A stretch of 64,000 bases of DNA from UBA987 sp002292105. Its GTDB lineage: Bacteria > Bacteroidota > Bacteroidia > NS11-12g > UBA9320. The DNA is taken from the NCBI GenBank assembly GCA_943846675.1, contig OX044357.1:2046001-2110000 (forward strand). Reading direction: 5' to 3'. Positions 51,472-62,100 of this stretch are shown in pieces; the first letter of the stretch is position 1, and each line of letters opens with the position of its first letter. A model generated the notes under the pieces. That model saw only the letters and a list, made by a program, of their open reading frames with translations. It was not told the origin of the DNA and searched no databases. The translations under genes and the position numbers were made by a program.

Positions 51472-52965
51472 TCAGTTGCGAATACCCATTCCATAGGGAT
51501 CTACACCAACCTCAACTTTATAATCTGATTGTAGTTCCAACGATTCAAGATCAATGGCAACAACAAAACCATTTCTCCCTTCACAACTTGAACTGTGATG
51601 CGGTGTTGGTCCACTTTCACTCACATTTCTATGGGCTATATACACCTTATTCTCCTTTTCGTCAACAGTAATTCCATGGGGTTGAATCCCGGTATACATG
51701 CTTTTAACAAATTCCATTTTTTGGTAATCGTAAATATACACTGACCCGGTTTTCCCGGGATAGGTAATAGCATCTTCCGTACATGTTACAAAGAGTAAGT
51801 TATCTTTTTCGGACAACGCCATTTCTTGTGGAAATTCACCGCTGGGCCAAACAGCCAATAAACTATCATTAGATGTTTTCATAACTCTAATTTCATTAGT
51901 TTTTTGACAAGTTAAAAAATACATTGATTCGTCTGGCGTCATTTCAATTTCATGCGGATCGAGAAAAGGCACCGTAGTAGGGGCAAATTTATTCAATGAA
52001 ACTTTGGTGGTAATTGGATTACTTACATCCGTGATATCAATCTTATAAATGAAATTCCCATGTTGGGCGGTAACATAAATCTGGGTTGATTTTTTATTTA
52101 GGTAACTACCATGCGGCCAAACGAATCGAGAACTTCCTTGATATCTCTCAATCAGTTTCATGTTATCCAAATCAACTACGGCAATAGAACCATTTGCATT
52201 CCAATCAACAATAACCGCAATTTTACCATCTTCTGAAATTCTGAAAGTATTCCAGCTTCCTTCACCAATAGTTACTGAACCAACATGTTGGTCATTTTCA
52301 GCGTTATATTTTTCAATAGTTGAACCAACGAAGAATATGGTATACCAATATTCCCCGTCTGGGGCAACTTTAATTTGATGAGGAGATTCAACTTCAGATG
52401 AAGAGCCAACATCAACGTACCTCATTAATATTTGAGTATGAGCATCGAAAACGCTTATCATATCGCACCCTTGATTGGTGACATAGAACTTTCTTCTTTC
52501 AGGGTTATCAGCAAATTTAACTTGACCGAGATCATTCATTGCTCCATTATTTATCCAATCTTTGACAAGATTGTATTGATCTACGCTTAGCGGTGATGCA
52601 TTAAACGGCATTGTTGGACTTAGCACCACGTCATCTCCATATCCAGGGTTGATGGCATACATTAGGTAACTTTGATCAGCTCTGTAGGGTATCACTGGAG
52701 CCCCACCTTTTGAACCTTCAAATAATTTATCCCAGCTGCTTAAAGACAAGCCGCCTGCAGCTATCTTACTTTGATCCGTATGGCACCCAGCAGTTGCACA
52801 TTGATTAAGCATTATGTCGCCGATTTCTTGGGGAAAGCCACGCATATCCATTTGAGGTTCCTCTACCTTATTTTTGCAATTGGATAATGAAATAATTAAC
52901 ACAAGGAATAAACTCAAAGTCAATGGATTCCGAGCCACCGCTATTTTGCCTTTGGATAGATACAT
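51472..52965 (-). CDS. Lipoprotein with CX4CH cytochrome part and YncE-like propeller
   Basis: The 497-residue lipoprotein (lipobox S-L-S-N-C, C30) has a cytochrome-like N-terminal domain (about 45-150) with N-Q-C-A-T-A-G-C-H-T, a CX4CH motif (C56, C61, H62) instead of CXXCH, and M-P-F-N as possible distal ligand region. A seven-bladed YncE/YVTN-type propeller follows (about 155-497), with blade motifs such as K-F-Y-V-T-N-Q-G, I-Y-V-T-A-Q-H-G and V-Y-I-A-H-R. The His-rich end G-P-T-P-H-H-S-S-S-C is notable. It is probably an outer-membrane electron-transfer or binding protein, last gene of a three-gene operon. Confidence 0.75.
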   Translation of the reverse strand: MYLSKGKIAVARNPLTLSLFLVLIISLSNCKNKVEEPQMDMRGFPQEIGDIMLNQCATAGCHTDQSKIAAGGLSLSSWDKLFEGSKGGAPVIPYRADQSYLMYAINPGYGDDVVLSPTMPFNASPLSVDQYNLVKDWINNGAMNDLGQVKFADNPERRKFYVTNQGCDMISVFDAHTQILMRYVDVGSSSEVESPHQIKVAPDGEYWYTIFFVGSTIEKYNAENDQHVGSVTIGEGSWNTFRISEDGKIAVIVDWNANGSIAVVDLDNMKLIERYQGSSRFVWPHGSYLNKKSTQIYVTAQHGNFIYKIDITDVSNPITTKVSLNKFAPTTVPFLDPHEIEMTPDESMYFLTCQKTNEIRVMKTSNDSLLAVWPSGEFPQEMALSEKDNLLFVTCTEDAITYPGKTGSVYIYDYQKMEFVKSMYTGIQPHGITVDEKENKVYIAHRNVSESGPTPHHSSSCEGRNGFVVAIDLESLELQSDYKVEVGVDPYGMGIRN

Positions 52966-52973
52966 ATTTCCAA

Positions 52974-54611
52974 TTATTCTTTAATTATTTTAGTGTAAAC
53001 TTTTCCGTTTGGATTGGTAAAAGAAAGCAAATAAATTCCTGGTGTTAAATCACTTATGTCTATTTCAATAGTGGTGTCTTCAATTGAAACCTTTTTAACT
53101 AATTGACCATCCAACCTAAATAATTCTATGGTATTTGGTGAAGAAAGACTATTTGAATTAAGCTCAATTTTAATAAAATTATATGCTGGATTTGGATAGA
53201 TATTAATTGCATCAGCAAGTATTTTGTTGATGACGGATACGGTACTATCACACCAATTTGAATAAGATAACAGTGTATTTCCTGTAACCGTCGGTGATCT
53301 ACTGATATCACCTCCAAAACTTTCGTTGGAATTGATGGTATTTTGAATTGATGATGCACTTTGTACTGTCGTTGTTGTTTTGCGTTGATGGCAGCCTGAT
53401 ACACCTAAGGAATCAGTTCTTATTACATAACTGGTTATTCTATTAAACCCAAAACTCTGTGTATATCCAACCATGATGTAACCGTTGTCGTAATATTGCT
53501 TTACATCTTTAGCTATATCGGTAAATGCGCCACCATAAGATTGAGTCCATAGGGTATCTCCAATTGAATCTAATTTGATTAAATATGCATCTTCCCAATC
53601 CAAATTAAAACTATTGGTACTCCCAGCAATGATGAATCCACGGTCAGAGGTTTCTTGAATGGCATTCCCTGTATCAAATCTCTCACCTCCGTATGTTTTT
53701 GACCACAGAATATTACCATTGGAGTCCGTTTTAATTACATATACGTCTTGTTCCCCAGCACCAAAGCTTTCTGTCGCTCCAGAAATAATATAACCAGCGT
53801 CATTACGAACGTCTACAGAATAGCCATAGTCATTTAATAACCCGCCATAGCTTTTTTCCCAAAGGAGATTTCCGAATTTATCTATTTTAGCCAAATATGC
53901 GTCGGCATTTCCAGCACCATAGCTAAAAGTAAAACCAGTTATAATTATATCTCCATTCGAGGTAATTGCTATATCTTTTGCAGATTCTGTTGAAACGCCG
54001 CCCAGAGTTTTTGTCCAAAGCGTATCACCTAAAGCGTTAAGTCTTAATATGTAAATATCTCTTAGTCCAGCACCAAAACTTTCGGTAAAACCTGTAATAA
54101 CAAAGCCACTATCTGATGTGGCTGCGGCTGACTCTCCATAATCTGACTCAATGCCGCCATATGTCCGAGACCACATGGTGTCTCCATTATTGTCTACTTT
54201 TACCACATAAATATCTGATTTTCCAGCGCCAAAGCTGTGCACTTCACCGACCAGTAAAAATCCTTTATCTAAGGTTTCTAATATAGAGTAGCATTCGTTG
54301 CCACTGCCATTCTTTTTTTTTGCCCTTTTATCTATTTTCTCACCGTAGGTACTGGCCCATTTTTTGTTGCCATTACTATCAGCTCGTAAAAGAACAAATT
54401 CGGCAGTCCCAAAGCCATCTACGTTGTACCAGCCCGATATAGCGATGCCACTATCGCTTGTTAATGCAACAGAATTTGCTTGTATGCCATCTACATTTTT
54501 ATATGTCTTTTGGAAAGTGCTTTGAGCATTGACAAGCGGTATTTGTCCTAAACCTAATAAGCATAGTATAACCACTTTTGAAACGCGACATGCAATACTA
54601 AAATTTTTCAT
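52974..54611 (-). CDS. Secreted repeat protein with T9SS tail
   Basis: A 545-residue protein with a signal peptide (about 1-30) and seven to eight repeats of roughly 55 residues with the consensus D-x-G-F-I-I-x-G-x-T-x-S-F-G-A-G-x-x-D (cut here) and G-D-T-L-W-T-K-T-L/Y-G-G. This is a beta-propeller-like repeat common in secreted proteins of Bacteroidota. A T9SS type A tail is at about 470-545 (I-Y-P-N-P-A-Y-N-F-I). It lies 8 bp upstream of the cytochrome gene. Ligand unknown. Confidence 0.75.
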   Translation of the reverse strand: MKNFSIACRVSKVVILCLLGLGQIPLVNAQSTFQKTYKNVDGIQANSVALTSDSGIAISGWYNVDGFGTAEFVLLRADSNGNKKWASTYGEKIDKRAKKKNGSGNECYSILETLDKGFLLVGEVHSFGAGKSDIYVVKVDNNGDTMWSRTYGGIESDYGESAAATSDSGFVITGFTESFGAGLRDIYILRLNALGDTLWTKTLGGVSTESAKDIAITSNGDIIITGFTFSYGAGNADAYLAKIDKFGNLLWEKSYGGLLNDYGYSVDVRNDAGYIISGATESFGAGEQDVYVIKTDSNGNILWSKTYGGERFDTGNAIQETSDRGFIIAGSTNSFNLDWEDAYLIKLDSIGDTLWTQSYGGAFTDIAKDVKQYYDNGYIMVGYTQSFGFNRITSYVIRTDSLGVSGCHQRKTTTTVQSASSIQNTINSNESFGGDISRSPTVTGNTLLSYSNWCDSTVSVINKILADAINIYPNPAYNFIKIELNSNSLSSPNTIELFRLDGQLVKKVSIEDTTIEIDISDLTPGIYLLSFTNPNGKVYTKIIKE

Positions 54612-54620
54612 ACTAGTATG

Positions 54621-55001
54621 TTACTCTGTAACGGGCACATTAGTTGTCACATCCACTTCGCCGGATGTAACCAAAACTGGGATTCCTCCTTTAACTTCAC
54701 ACATACAGCTGGTATCGATTCCAACAGCATACAGATAGTAGTTCCCTGCTTTTAAACCAGTTATTTCGTAATGTGCACTAATGGAATCGGCAGTGACACT
54801 TCCATCATAATCTGCTTCAGAAGTTCCCGGTAATTCTGTTGCATTAAATTTATAGAAAACAGTAGCACTTTGAATTAACTGTTCGTGATGAGCAACCGAA
54901 CCCGAGATCGATGCATTTTCACTTGTTGCATCATCATCAGTACAGTTTACCAATAAAAAAGAAACAAGGAATACGAAAAGAGTTCTAAATTTTATTGTCA
55001 T
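54621..55001 (-). CDS. Small lipoprotein with a carboxypeptidase-regulatory-like fold
   Basis: The ATG at 54999-55001 (M-T-I-K-F-R-T-L-F) gives 126 residues with lipobox L-L-V-N-C (C20) and T-D-D-D. The mature part has I-S-G-S-V, Y-E-I-T-G-L-K-A-G-N-Y-Y-L-Y-A-V-G and D-T-S-C-M-C-E-V-K-G-G, the style of a single Ig-like/carboxypeptidase regulatory domain. C-M-C could bind metal. It is the first gene of the three-gene operon (gap 9 bp to the next). Forty-four additional in-frame codons upstream are not signal-like. Confidence 0.65.
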   Translation of the reverse strand: MTIKFRTLFVFLVSFLLVNCTDDDATSENASISGSVAHHEQLIQSATVFYKFNATELPGTSEADYDGSVTADSISAHYEITGLKAGNYYLYAVGIDTSCMCEVKGGIPVLVTSGEVDVTTNVPVTE

Positions 55002-55179
55002 GTTGCGAAAATAATGTTTTTGAACGTCTACTAATGTGATGAACAATCTAAGTGTTTGAACAGGTAGGCCCTTAGGGAACCCAACATTATTATATCCCAA
55101 AACATGTGCTAATGAAAAAATTATTAACCACATGTTTTCATCATATTACGTATGACGGTAATTGCGAGTTTACCGAGTA

Positions 55180-55446
55180 GCACCTGTAGGTGTGGAACAA
55201 TAGCAATACCTAACCATGCTGCCAATGAATGATTTATAAGGGATTTAATACCAACACTTTGGGTCTAACAGTTTTTTCGAGGTAACCTTTCGGAAAAATT
55301 CGAACGGTTGGGTAGTTGCTAAACACATTGAATGTATTTTTAAACTGAAAAAACGAGGTTCGATATAAGGCTGCTTCCCTCTACTAGCTCTTCGGAGCTA
55401 AACGAAATTCCCTGGCTGTACCAAGTCGGGGTTTTTTGTGTCTAAA
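55180..55446. repeat. Dispersed intergenic repeat, copy D
   Basis: This 267-bp copy is the best match to copy B. It ends with a perfect hairpin TAGCTC-TTCG-GAGCTA (55385-55400) with a stable TTCG tetraloop, then AACGAAATTCCC and TGTACCAAG. The hairpin is not kept in copy B, where the loop region reads differently. The interval 55447-55711 has nothing recognisable. Confidence 0.75.
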
Positions 55447-55711
55447 ATTTCAACGAACCCTTACCTGTCAAGGGATTTGCGGCAGTTTATCTTTGTTAGT
55501 TACCACTCAAATTGCAAAGCAATTCTTCAATAATCTAGGAGTTGTTTTTTAATGTGGTTACATATAGTCGACAATAACCGCTTTTAGACCTTTACTTTAC
55601 TGGACTTTCTCTACTTGGCTTTTTTTTGAACTTGCACGTGTGTAAATAACAGATTGCTGCGTTTCTCATGCCTTGTCTATGGATGTTTGAAATGGGGGCT
55701 GGGGTGTATAT

Positions 55712-55957
55712 TTATACAAAGTCAGTCCCTTTAAGGGTATTACAACCCATGCAACACGTTTTAACGTTGTCCCATGTGTGTGCCCCTTTCTTTAAATCAT
55801 AGTCGCTTATATCACTCAATGGTATCACATGGTCAACTGTTATGTCATTAAGCGAAAAAGTTTATTTATGGTTCTGTCCTTTAGATTGCATCAACAGAAA
55901 GGACCAAATCAAAGATTCAAAGTCAAACTGGTTTGCTACATTTAAGTCTTTAGCAGC
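55712..55957 (-). pseudogene. HNH endonuclease fragment with internal stop
   Basis: One minus-strand frame reads L-N-V-A-N-Q-F-D-F ... S-K-G-Q-N-H-K, a TAA (55862-55864), then T-F-S-L-N-D-I-T-V-D-H-V-I-P-L-S and W-D-N-V-K-T-C-C-M-G-C-N-T-L-K-G-T. The V-D-H-V-I-P and N-V...C-x-x-C-N elements are the core of an HNH nuclease. There is no start codon with a full N-terminus, so this is the relic of a mobile-element or phage-type nuclease. The frame is otherwise intact, which suggests recent decay, or that only the stop codon at 55862 separates it from function. Confidence 0.65.
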
Positions 55958-55997
55958 TTAATAAACATCGAATTTGGTTACTTCTGGATTCAGGGGA

Positions 55998-56016
55998 AGT
56001 TAATGCAACAGAACCC
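55998..56016 (+). repeat. 19-bp exact repeat, first copy
   Basis: AGTTAATGCAACAGAACCC occurs here and at 63720-63738 without further similarity around it. The two copies bracket the giant NHL gene and its neighbour; a duplication mark or binding site are both possible. Confidence 0.4.
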
Positions 56017-56063
56017 GATATCTTGTTTACTTCACTTTTTATATTTTCAAATCAATTGAACAA

Positions 56064-56092
56064 CAAAAAAGCCATCCGTAAAACGAATGGCC
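56064..56092 (-). terminator. Terminator of the giant NHL gene
   Basis: On the minus strand GGCCATTCGT, loop TTT, ACGGATGGC is followed by a run of T residues (56064-56070). It lies 41 bp downstream of the stop codon at 56133. Confidence 0.85.
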
Positions 56093-56132
56093 TTCTCTTA
56101 TTGTATTTGTGTAGTAATACGATACTTTCTCA

Positions 56133-59100
56133 CTACTGTTTAATCACTTTAAAGGATTCACCAGAATCTAAAATGATAAAGTAGATGCCCGTTGCTTGGC
56201 TCGACAAATCAAGCTCTATGGCTTGTCCGTCGAAGGTTTGCTTGTACAGCTCTCTTCCGAGGTTGTCAATTACTTTAATCGCATGACTTTCAGCCTCATC
56301 GTCTGTAAAGCTAACCGTAACCGTTCCTTTTGTTGGGTTTGGATAAAGCGTTACGCTGTTTGGTATGATGCTGCCTTCAAAGTCTACTCGTCTTACTGGT
56401 GAGTAAGCCGTGGTGCCATCAAAGTCCACCTGACGTAATCGATAGAACACAGTGTTTTGTGCTAGATCAATCGTATTGTCGTTGTGGTTGTAGGTAATCA
56501 CGTTTTGTGTGGTACCGTTTCCTTGAACAATTGCTGCTGCCTGGAAGTCTCTACCATCATAGCTACGTTCAACTACAAAATGTGAGTTGTTTAGCTCTGA
56601 TGCGGTCTTCCATGTAAGGTCTGCTGTATGACTAGCTGCTGGGCTTGCTTCGAACTGGATCAGTTCCACTGGTAGTGGGCTAGATCCACCCCCGCCTCCG
56701 CCTCCACCACCGGAGAACGTGCTTACTAGGTATTCTGCTGTATGGTCTTGTACACCATGTGTTCCATTAACCCACACTGTTGTGCTGGCTGTTGTTCCGT
56801 TGGTCAGTACAATACCCGTTACACCCGTATCATGTGGGTTCGGGAAGGTTGCCGATGAGCCGCCTGTTACCTTGTAAAACTGTAGTTGACTTGGCGAAGT
56901 AATGGTTGTAGGCGATGTTAATCCAGCCATAGCCGTTACAATGTCGTCGTAGTTGTCGTTGGTGTAGAAGTAACGAACCGTTACTGGTGAAGTTGGTTGA
57001 GTCGTTGGTTCCACATCCCAACGTCTTTCTAGTATCACACCACCAGCCGTGTTGGTTATCATACCGCCAGCAGAGTTGTAACTCAAGGTTGATGGATTGC
57101 CAATGTATAGTTTTACCTGACTAGGTGTAATCACCGCCCCAGTTCCATTGGTGTCAAGAGCCAAGAGTAATTCATTGTCGCTGTTACAGTAGCATACAAA
57201 ATTACCATCCACAACACTTTGCGTTGCTGTATGAGTGGTAACCGAAGTAGCTAGTTTAACATTTAAGCCACAGTTGACATACTCGTAAGCACCCATGTCG
57301 GTTGTTCCCATACGCTGATTTCCTAAGATATCCGCAGTTGGGGCACCTGTATTGGTTCCACCGTTTAACAAGTTGGTACTTGAGGAAGATAATCTCAATC
57401 CATCATCTCCTGTTCTCCAAACATCATCCGCACCATTGCCATCGGCAATCGCCTCAAAGTTTGGATTGGTCTGGAAGATGTTGTTTGTTCCGCTGTTTAA
57501 GCTGTTGAATGTGCTTGCTGTGTATGTTGAGCTTGCACGTTGCATCGAACTATTTTTTATGTATGGATACGCTGCATAGTTATAGAACTCACTAAACTTA
57601 TGGTCCACATCTCCACCTTTTGTGTTTTTGTAAAAGATAGAGTTGGTCACCTTAGGTTGGCATGTTCCGCTGTTACCAAAGCTATACATCGCTCCTGCAT
57701 GAGAACCAGCTGCGTTTGCATGGAAGGTAGCGTTTGTGATCACTGGATTGGATGTTCCACCATAACCCGTGTTATAGATTGCTCCTCCCATTGAACTAGC
57801 ACTGTTGCTGTTAAACACACAACTTGTGATTGTAGGAGAGCATTTGCCTCCATAACCATAGTTGTATATCGCTGCACCCGAAGTGGCACTTGTGTTGCCA
57901 TCAAAGGCACAGTTTACAATGTTTGGAGATACTTCACCTGCTTGACCATCGTTAAAGATAGCGCCATAAATTGAATGGTTGTTTTTAAACGTACAATGGC
58001 TAATGGTTGCAAAAGACTTACCATTAGGCACGCGTATGTAAATCGAGCCATAATCGCCGTAGTTGCCTTCAAAATGACAATTGGTAATCGTTGGACTAAT
58101 CTCTTGGCCAGACTTACCACTACCCAGAATAACTATTGAGCCACCCTCTGATTGATATACATCTCTATTTTCGTAGGTGTATTTTGAGTTCCCGTCAGCG
58201 TTACCGTTTTTAAAGGTTAACCCATCTAGTTTAAAATTAGGTCCGATGTCTGATCCGTTTGGTGCAATAATCAATACGTGATATGCATTATCCGAGGAAT
58301 CGTTTGCTTTGCCAATATCACCACACAATATGGTTGGGTTAGCCGTTTGATTACGTTGACCAGGCTCTGTTTCTGTTCCAGAAAAACCTCCTAATAATTC
58401 AACATTTGGATTGGTTACAACAAAGGCCGAGTCTCTATTACTGCTCGATTTCCCTCCAGGATAATACATTCCTTTACGCATCCAAATCTCAGCGTGGTTA
58501 TCCGTTTTATTGGCCGCGTTAATGGCATCATCTAATGTTTTCATTGGGTTACCCCATGATTTTCCTGTTCCTGATGAACCATCTGTATCGACAAATAACT
58601 TGTTGATTACAGTCAAATCGACCGTTATGATGCTGTCACAATTAACGTCATTAGGTATTGTGTCTAAATATGTGCCTGAATTTGTCCATGTTTTTCCGCT
58701 TGGCGATGTAAAGGTTTCATATACCGTTTCTGCGAACGAGAAGGAACTTTTATATCTCACCGTAAGGTTCACCGTGATAACACTATCACAACCCGCATCA
58801 TTTGCAATGGTATCTGAATACGTGTTGCTTGTTGTCCAAGTTTTTCCACTTGGAGAGGTATAGCTATCACATACATTTGCTGTTATCGTTTCAGTTGTTT
58901 CAGCACTACCAGCACTTAACGTTATTTTTCGAATGCGGTGGTTTGACTGATCCGCTACATACACATTTCCAGCGCCATCGACCGCTACTCCTATAGGATA
59001 GTAAAACTTAGCCGATGTCCCTGTACCATCTGTATAGCCAGCTTTACCACTACCAGCGAGCGTGCTGACCACACCTGATGCAGTTATTTTTCGAATGCGG

Positions 59101-62100
59101 TGGTTATTGTAATCCGCTACATACACATTTCCAGCGCCATCGACCGCTACTCCTGTAGGAGAGGAAAACTTAGCCGATGTCCCTGTACCATCTGTATAGC
59201 CAGGTGTACCACTACCAGCGAGCGTGCTGACCACACCTGATGTAGTTATTTTTCGAATGCGGTGGTTATTGTAATCCGCTACATACACATTTCCAGCGCC
59301 ATCGACCGCTACTCCTGTAGGATAGGAAAACTGAGCCGATGTCCCTGTACCATCTGCATAGCCAGATGCACTACCAGCGAGGGTGCTGACCACACCTGAT
59401 GTAGTTATTTTTCGAATGCGGTGGTTAAACAGATCCGCTACATACACATTTCCAGCGCCATCGACCGCTACTCCTGTAGGAGAGGAAAACTTAGCCGATG
59501 TCCCTGTACCATCTGTATAGCCAGGTGTACCACTACCAGCGAGCGTGCTGACCACACCTGATGTAGTTATTTTTCGAATGCGGTGGTTTGACCTATCCGC
59601 TACATACACATTTCCAGCGCCATCGACCGCTACTCCATAAGGATTTTTAAACTTAGCCGATGTCCCTGTACCATCTGTATAGCCAGATGCACTACCAGCG
59701 AGCGTGCCGACCACACCTGATGCAGTTATTTTTCGAATGCGGTGGTTATACTCATCCGCTACATACACATTTCCAGCGCCATCGACCGCTACTCCTCTAG
59801 GTGAGTCAAACTTAGCCGATGTCCCTGTACCATCTGTATAGCCAGGTGTACCACTACCAGCGAGCGTGCTGACAGTAACTATTGGTGTTGCAATTACCGT
59901 TAAGTTTATTGTTAGAATACTATCGCAACCTGCTGCGTTTGGAATCGTGTCTTTATATATTCCTGTTTCAAACCAGGTATGCCTGCCACTTGGAGAGGTG
60001 TACGTATCGCATACATTTGCTGTTATCGTTTCAGTCGTCTTATTGCGAACCGTAAGGTTCACCGTGATAACACTATCACAACCCGCAGTGTTTGCTATCG
60101 TATCTGAATACGTGTTGCTTGTTGTCCAAGTTTTTCCACTTGGAGAGGTATAGCTATCACATACATTTGCTGTTATCGTTTCAGTTGTTTCAGCACTACC
60201 AGCACTTAACGTTATTTTTCGAATGCGGTGGTTAAAGTAATCCCCTACATACACATTTCCAGCGCCATCGACCGCTACTCCGCTAGGATATTTAAACTTA
60301 GCCGATGTCCCTGTACCATCTGTATAGCCAGCTTTACCACCACCAGCGAGCGTGCTGACCACACCTGATGCAGTTATTTTTCGAATGCCGTGGTTTTCCT
60401 GATCCGCTACATACACATTTCCAGCGCCATCGACCGCTACTCCTCTAGGAGACTTAAACTGAGCCGATGTCCCTGTACCATCTGCATAGCCAGATGCACT
60501 ACCAGCGAGGGTGCTGACCACACCTGATGCAGTTATTTTTCGAATGCGGTGGTTTGACAGATCCGCTACATACACATTTCCAGCGCCATCGACCGCTACT
60601 CCGTTAGGATATTTAAACTGAGCCGATGTCCCTGTACCATCTGTATAGCCCTGAGAACTACCAGCGAGCGTGCTGACCACACCTGATGTAGTTATTTTTC
60701 GAATGCGGTGGTTATTCTCATCCGCTACATACACATTTCCAGCGCCATCGACCGCTACTCCTATAGGAGAGTTAAACTGAGCCGATGTCCCTGTACCATC
60801 TGCATAGCCAGATGTACCACTACCAGCGAGCGTGCTGACCACACCTGATGTAGTTATTTTTCGAATGCTGTGGTTATTGTAATCCGCTACATACACATTT
60901 CCAGCGCCATCGACCGCTACTCCGAAAGGATTGTCAAACTGAGCCGATGTCCCTGTACCATCTGCATAGCCCTGAGAACTACCAGCGAGCGTGCTGACCA
61001 CACCTGATGTAGTTATTTTTCGAATGCGGTTGTTTACCTGATCCGCTACATACACATTTCCAGCGCCATCGACCGCTACTCCATTAGGATAGGAAAACTG
61101 AGCCGATGTCCCTGTACCATCTGTATAGCCAGATGCACCACTACCAGCGAGCGTGCTGACAGTAACTATTGGTGTTGCAATTACCGTTAAGTTTATTGTT
61201 AGAATACTATCGCAACCTGCTGCGTTTGGAATCGTGTCTTTATATATTCCTGTTCCAAACCAGGTATGCCTGCCACTTGGAGAGGTGTACGTATCGCATA
61301 CATTTGCTGTTATCGTTTCTGTTGTCTTATCGCGAACCGTAAGGTTCACCGTGATTACACTATCACAACCCGCATCATTTGCAATGGTATCCATATACGT
61401 GTTGCTTGTTGTCCAAGTCTTTCCACTTGGAGAGGTATAGCTATCACAAACATTTGCTGTTATCGTTTCAGTCGTTTCAGCACAAAACGTTATTTTTCGA
61501 ATGCGGTGGTTATACTGATCCCCTACATACACATTTCCAGCGCCATCGACCGCTACTCCTATAGGATAGTAAAACTTAGCCGATGTCCCTGTACCATCTG
61601 TATAGCCAGCTTTACCACTACCTGCGAGGGTGCTGACCACACCTGATGTAGTTATTTTTCGAATGCGGTGGTTATTGTAATCCGCTACATACACATTTCC
61701 AGCGCCATCGACCGCTACTCCTGTAGGAGAGGAAAACTTAGCCGATGTCCCTGTACCATCTGTATAGCCAGGTGTACCACTACCAGCGAGCGTGCTGACC
61801 ACACCTGATGTAGTTATTTTTCGAATGCGGTGGTTATTGTAATCCGCTACATACACATTTCCAGCGCCATCGACCGCTACTCCTGTAGGATAGGAAAACT
61901 GAGCCGATGTCCCTGTACCATCTGCATAGCCAGATGCACTACCAGCGAGGGTGCTGACCACACCTGATGTAGTTATTTTTCGAATGCGGTGGTTAAAGTA
62001 ATCCGCTACATACACATTTCCAGCGCCATCGACCGCTACTCCGTTAGGATAGGAAAACTTAGCCGATGTCCCTGTACCATCTGCATTGCCAGGTGTACCA

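Noticed and set aside
59866..61440. Plus-strand frames of about 95 residues at 59866-60153 and 61153-61440
   Set aside because: They are antisense shadows of the repeated linker modules; their similarity to each other simply reflects the duplication of the real gene.
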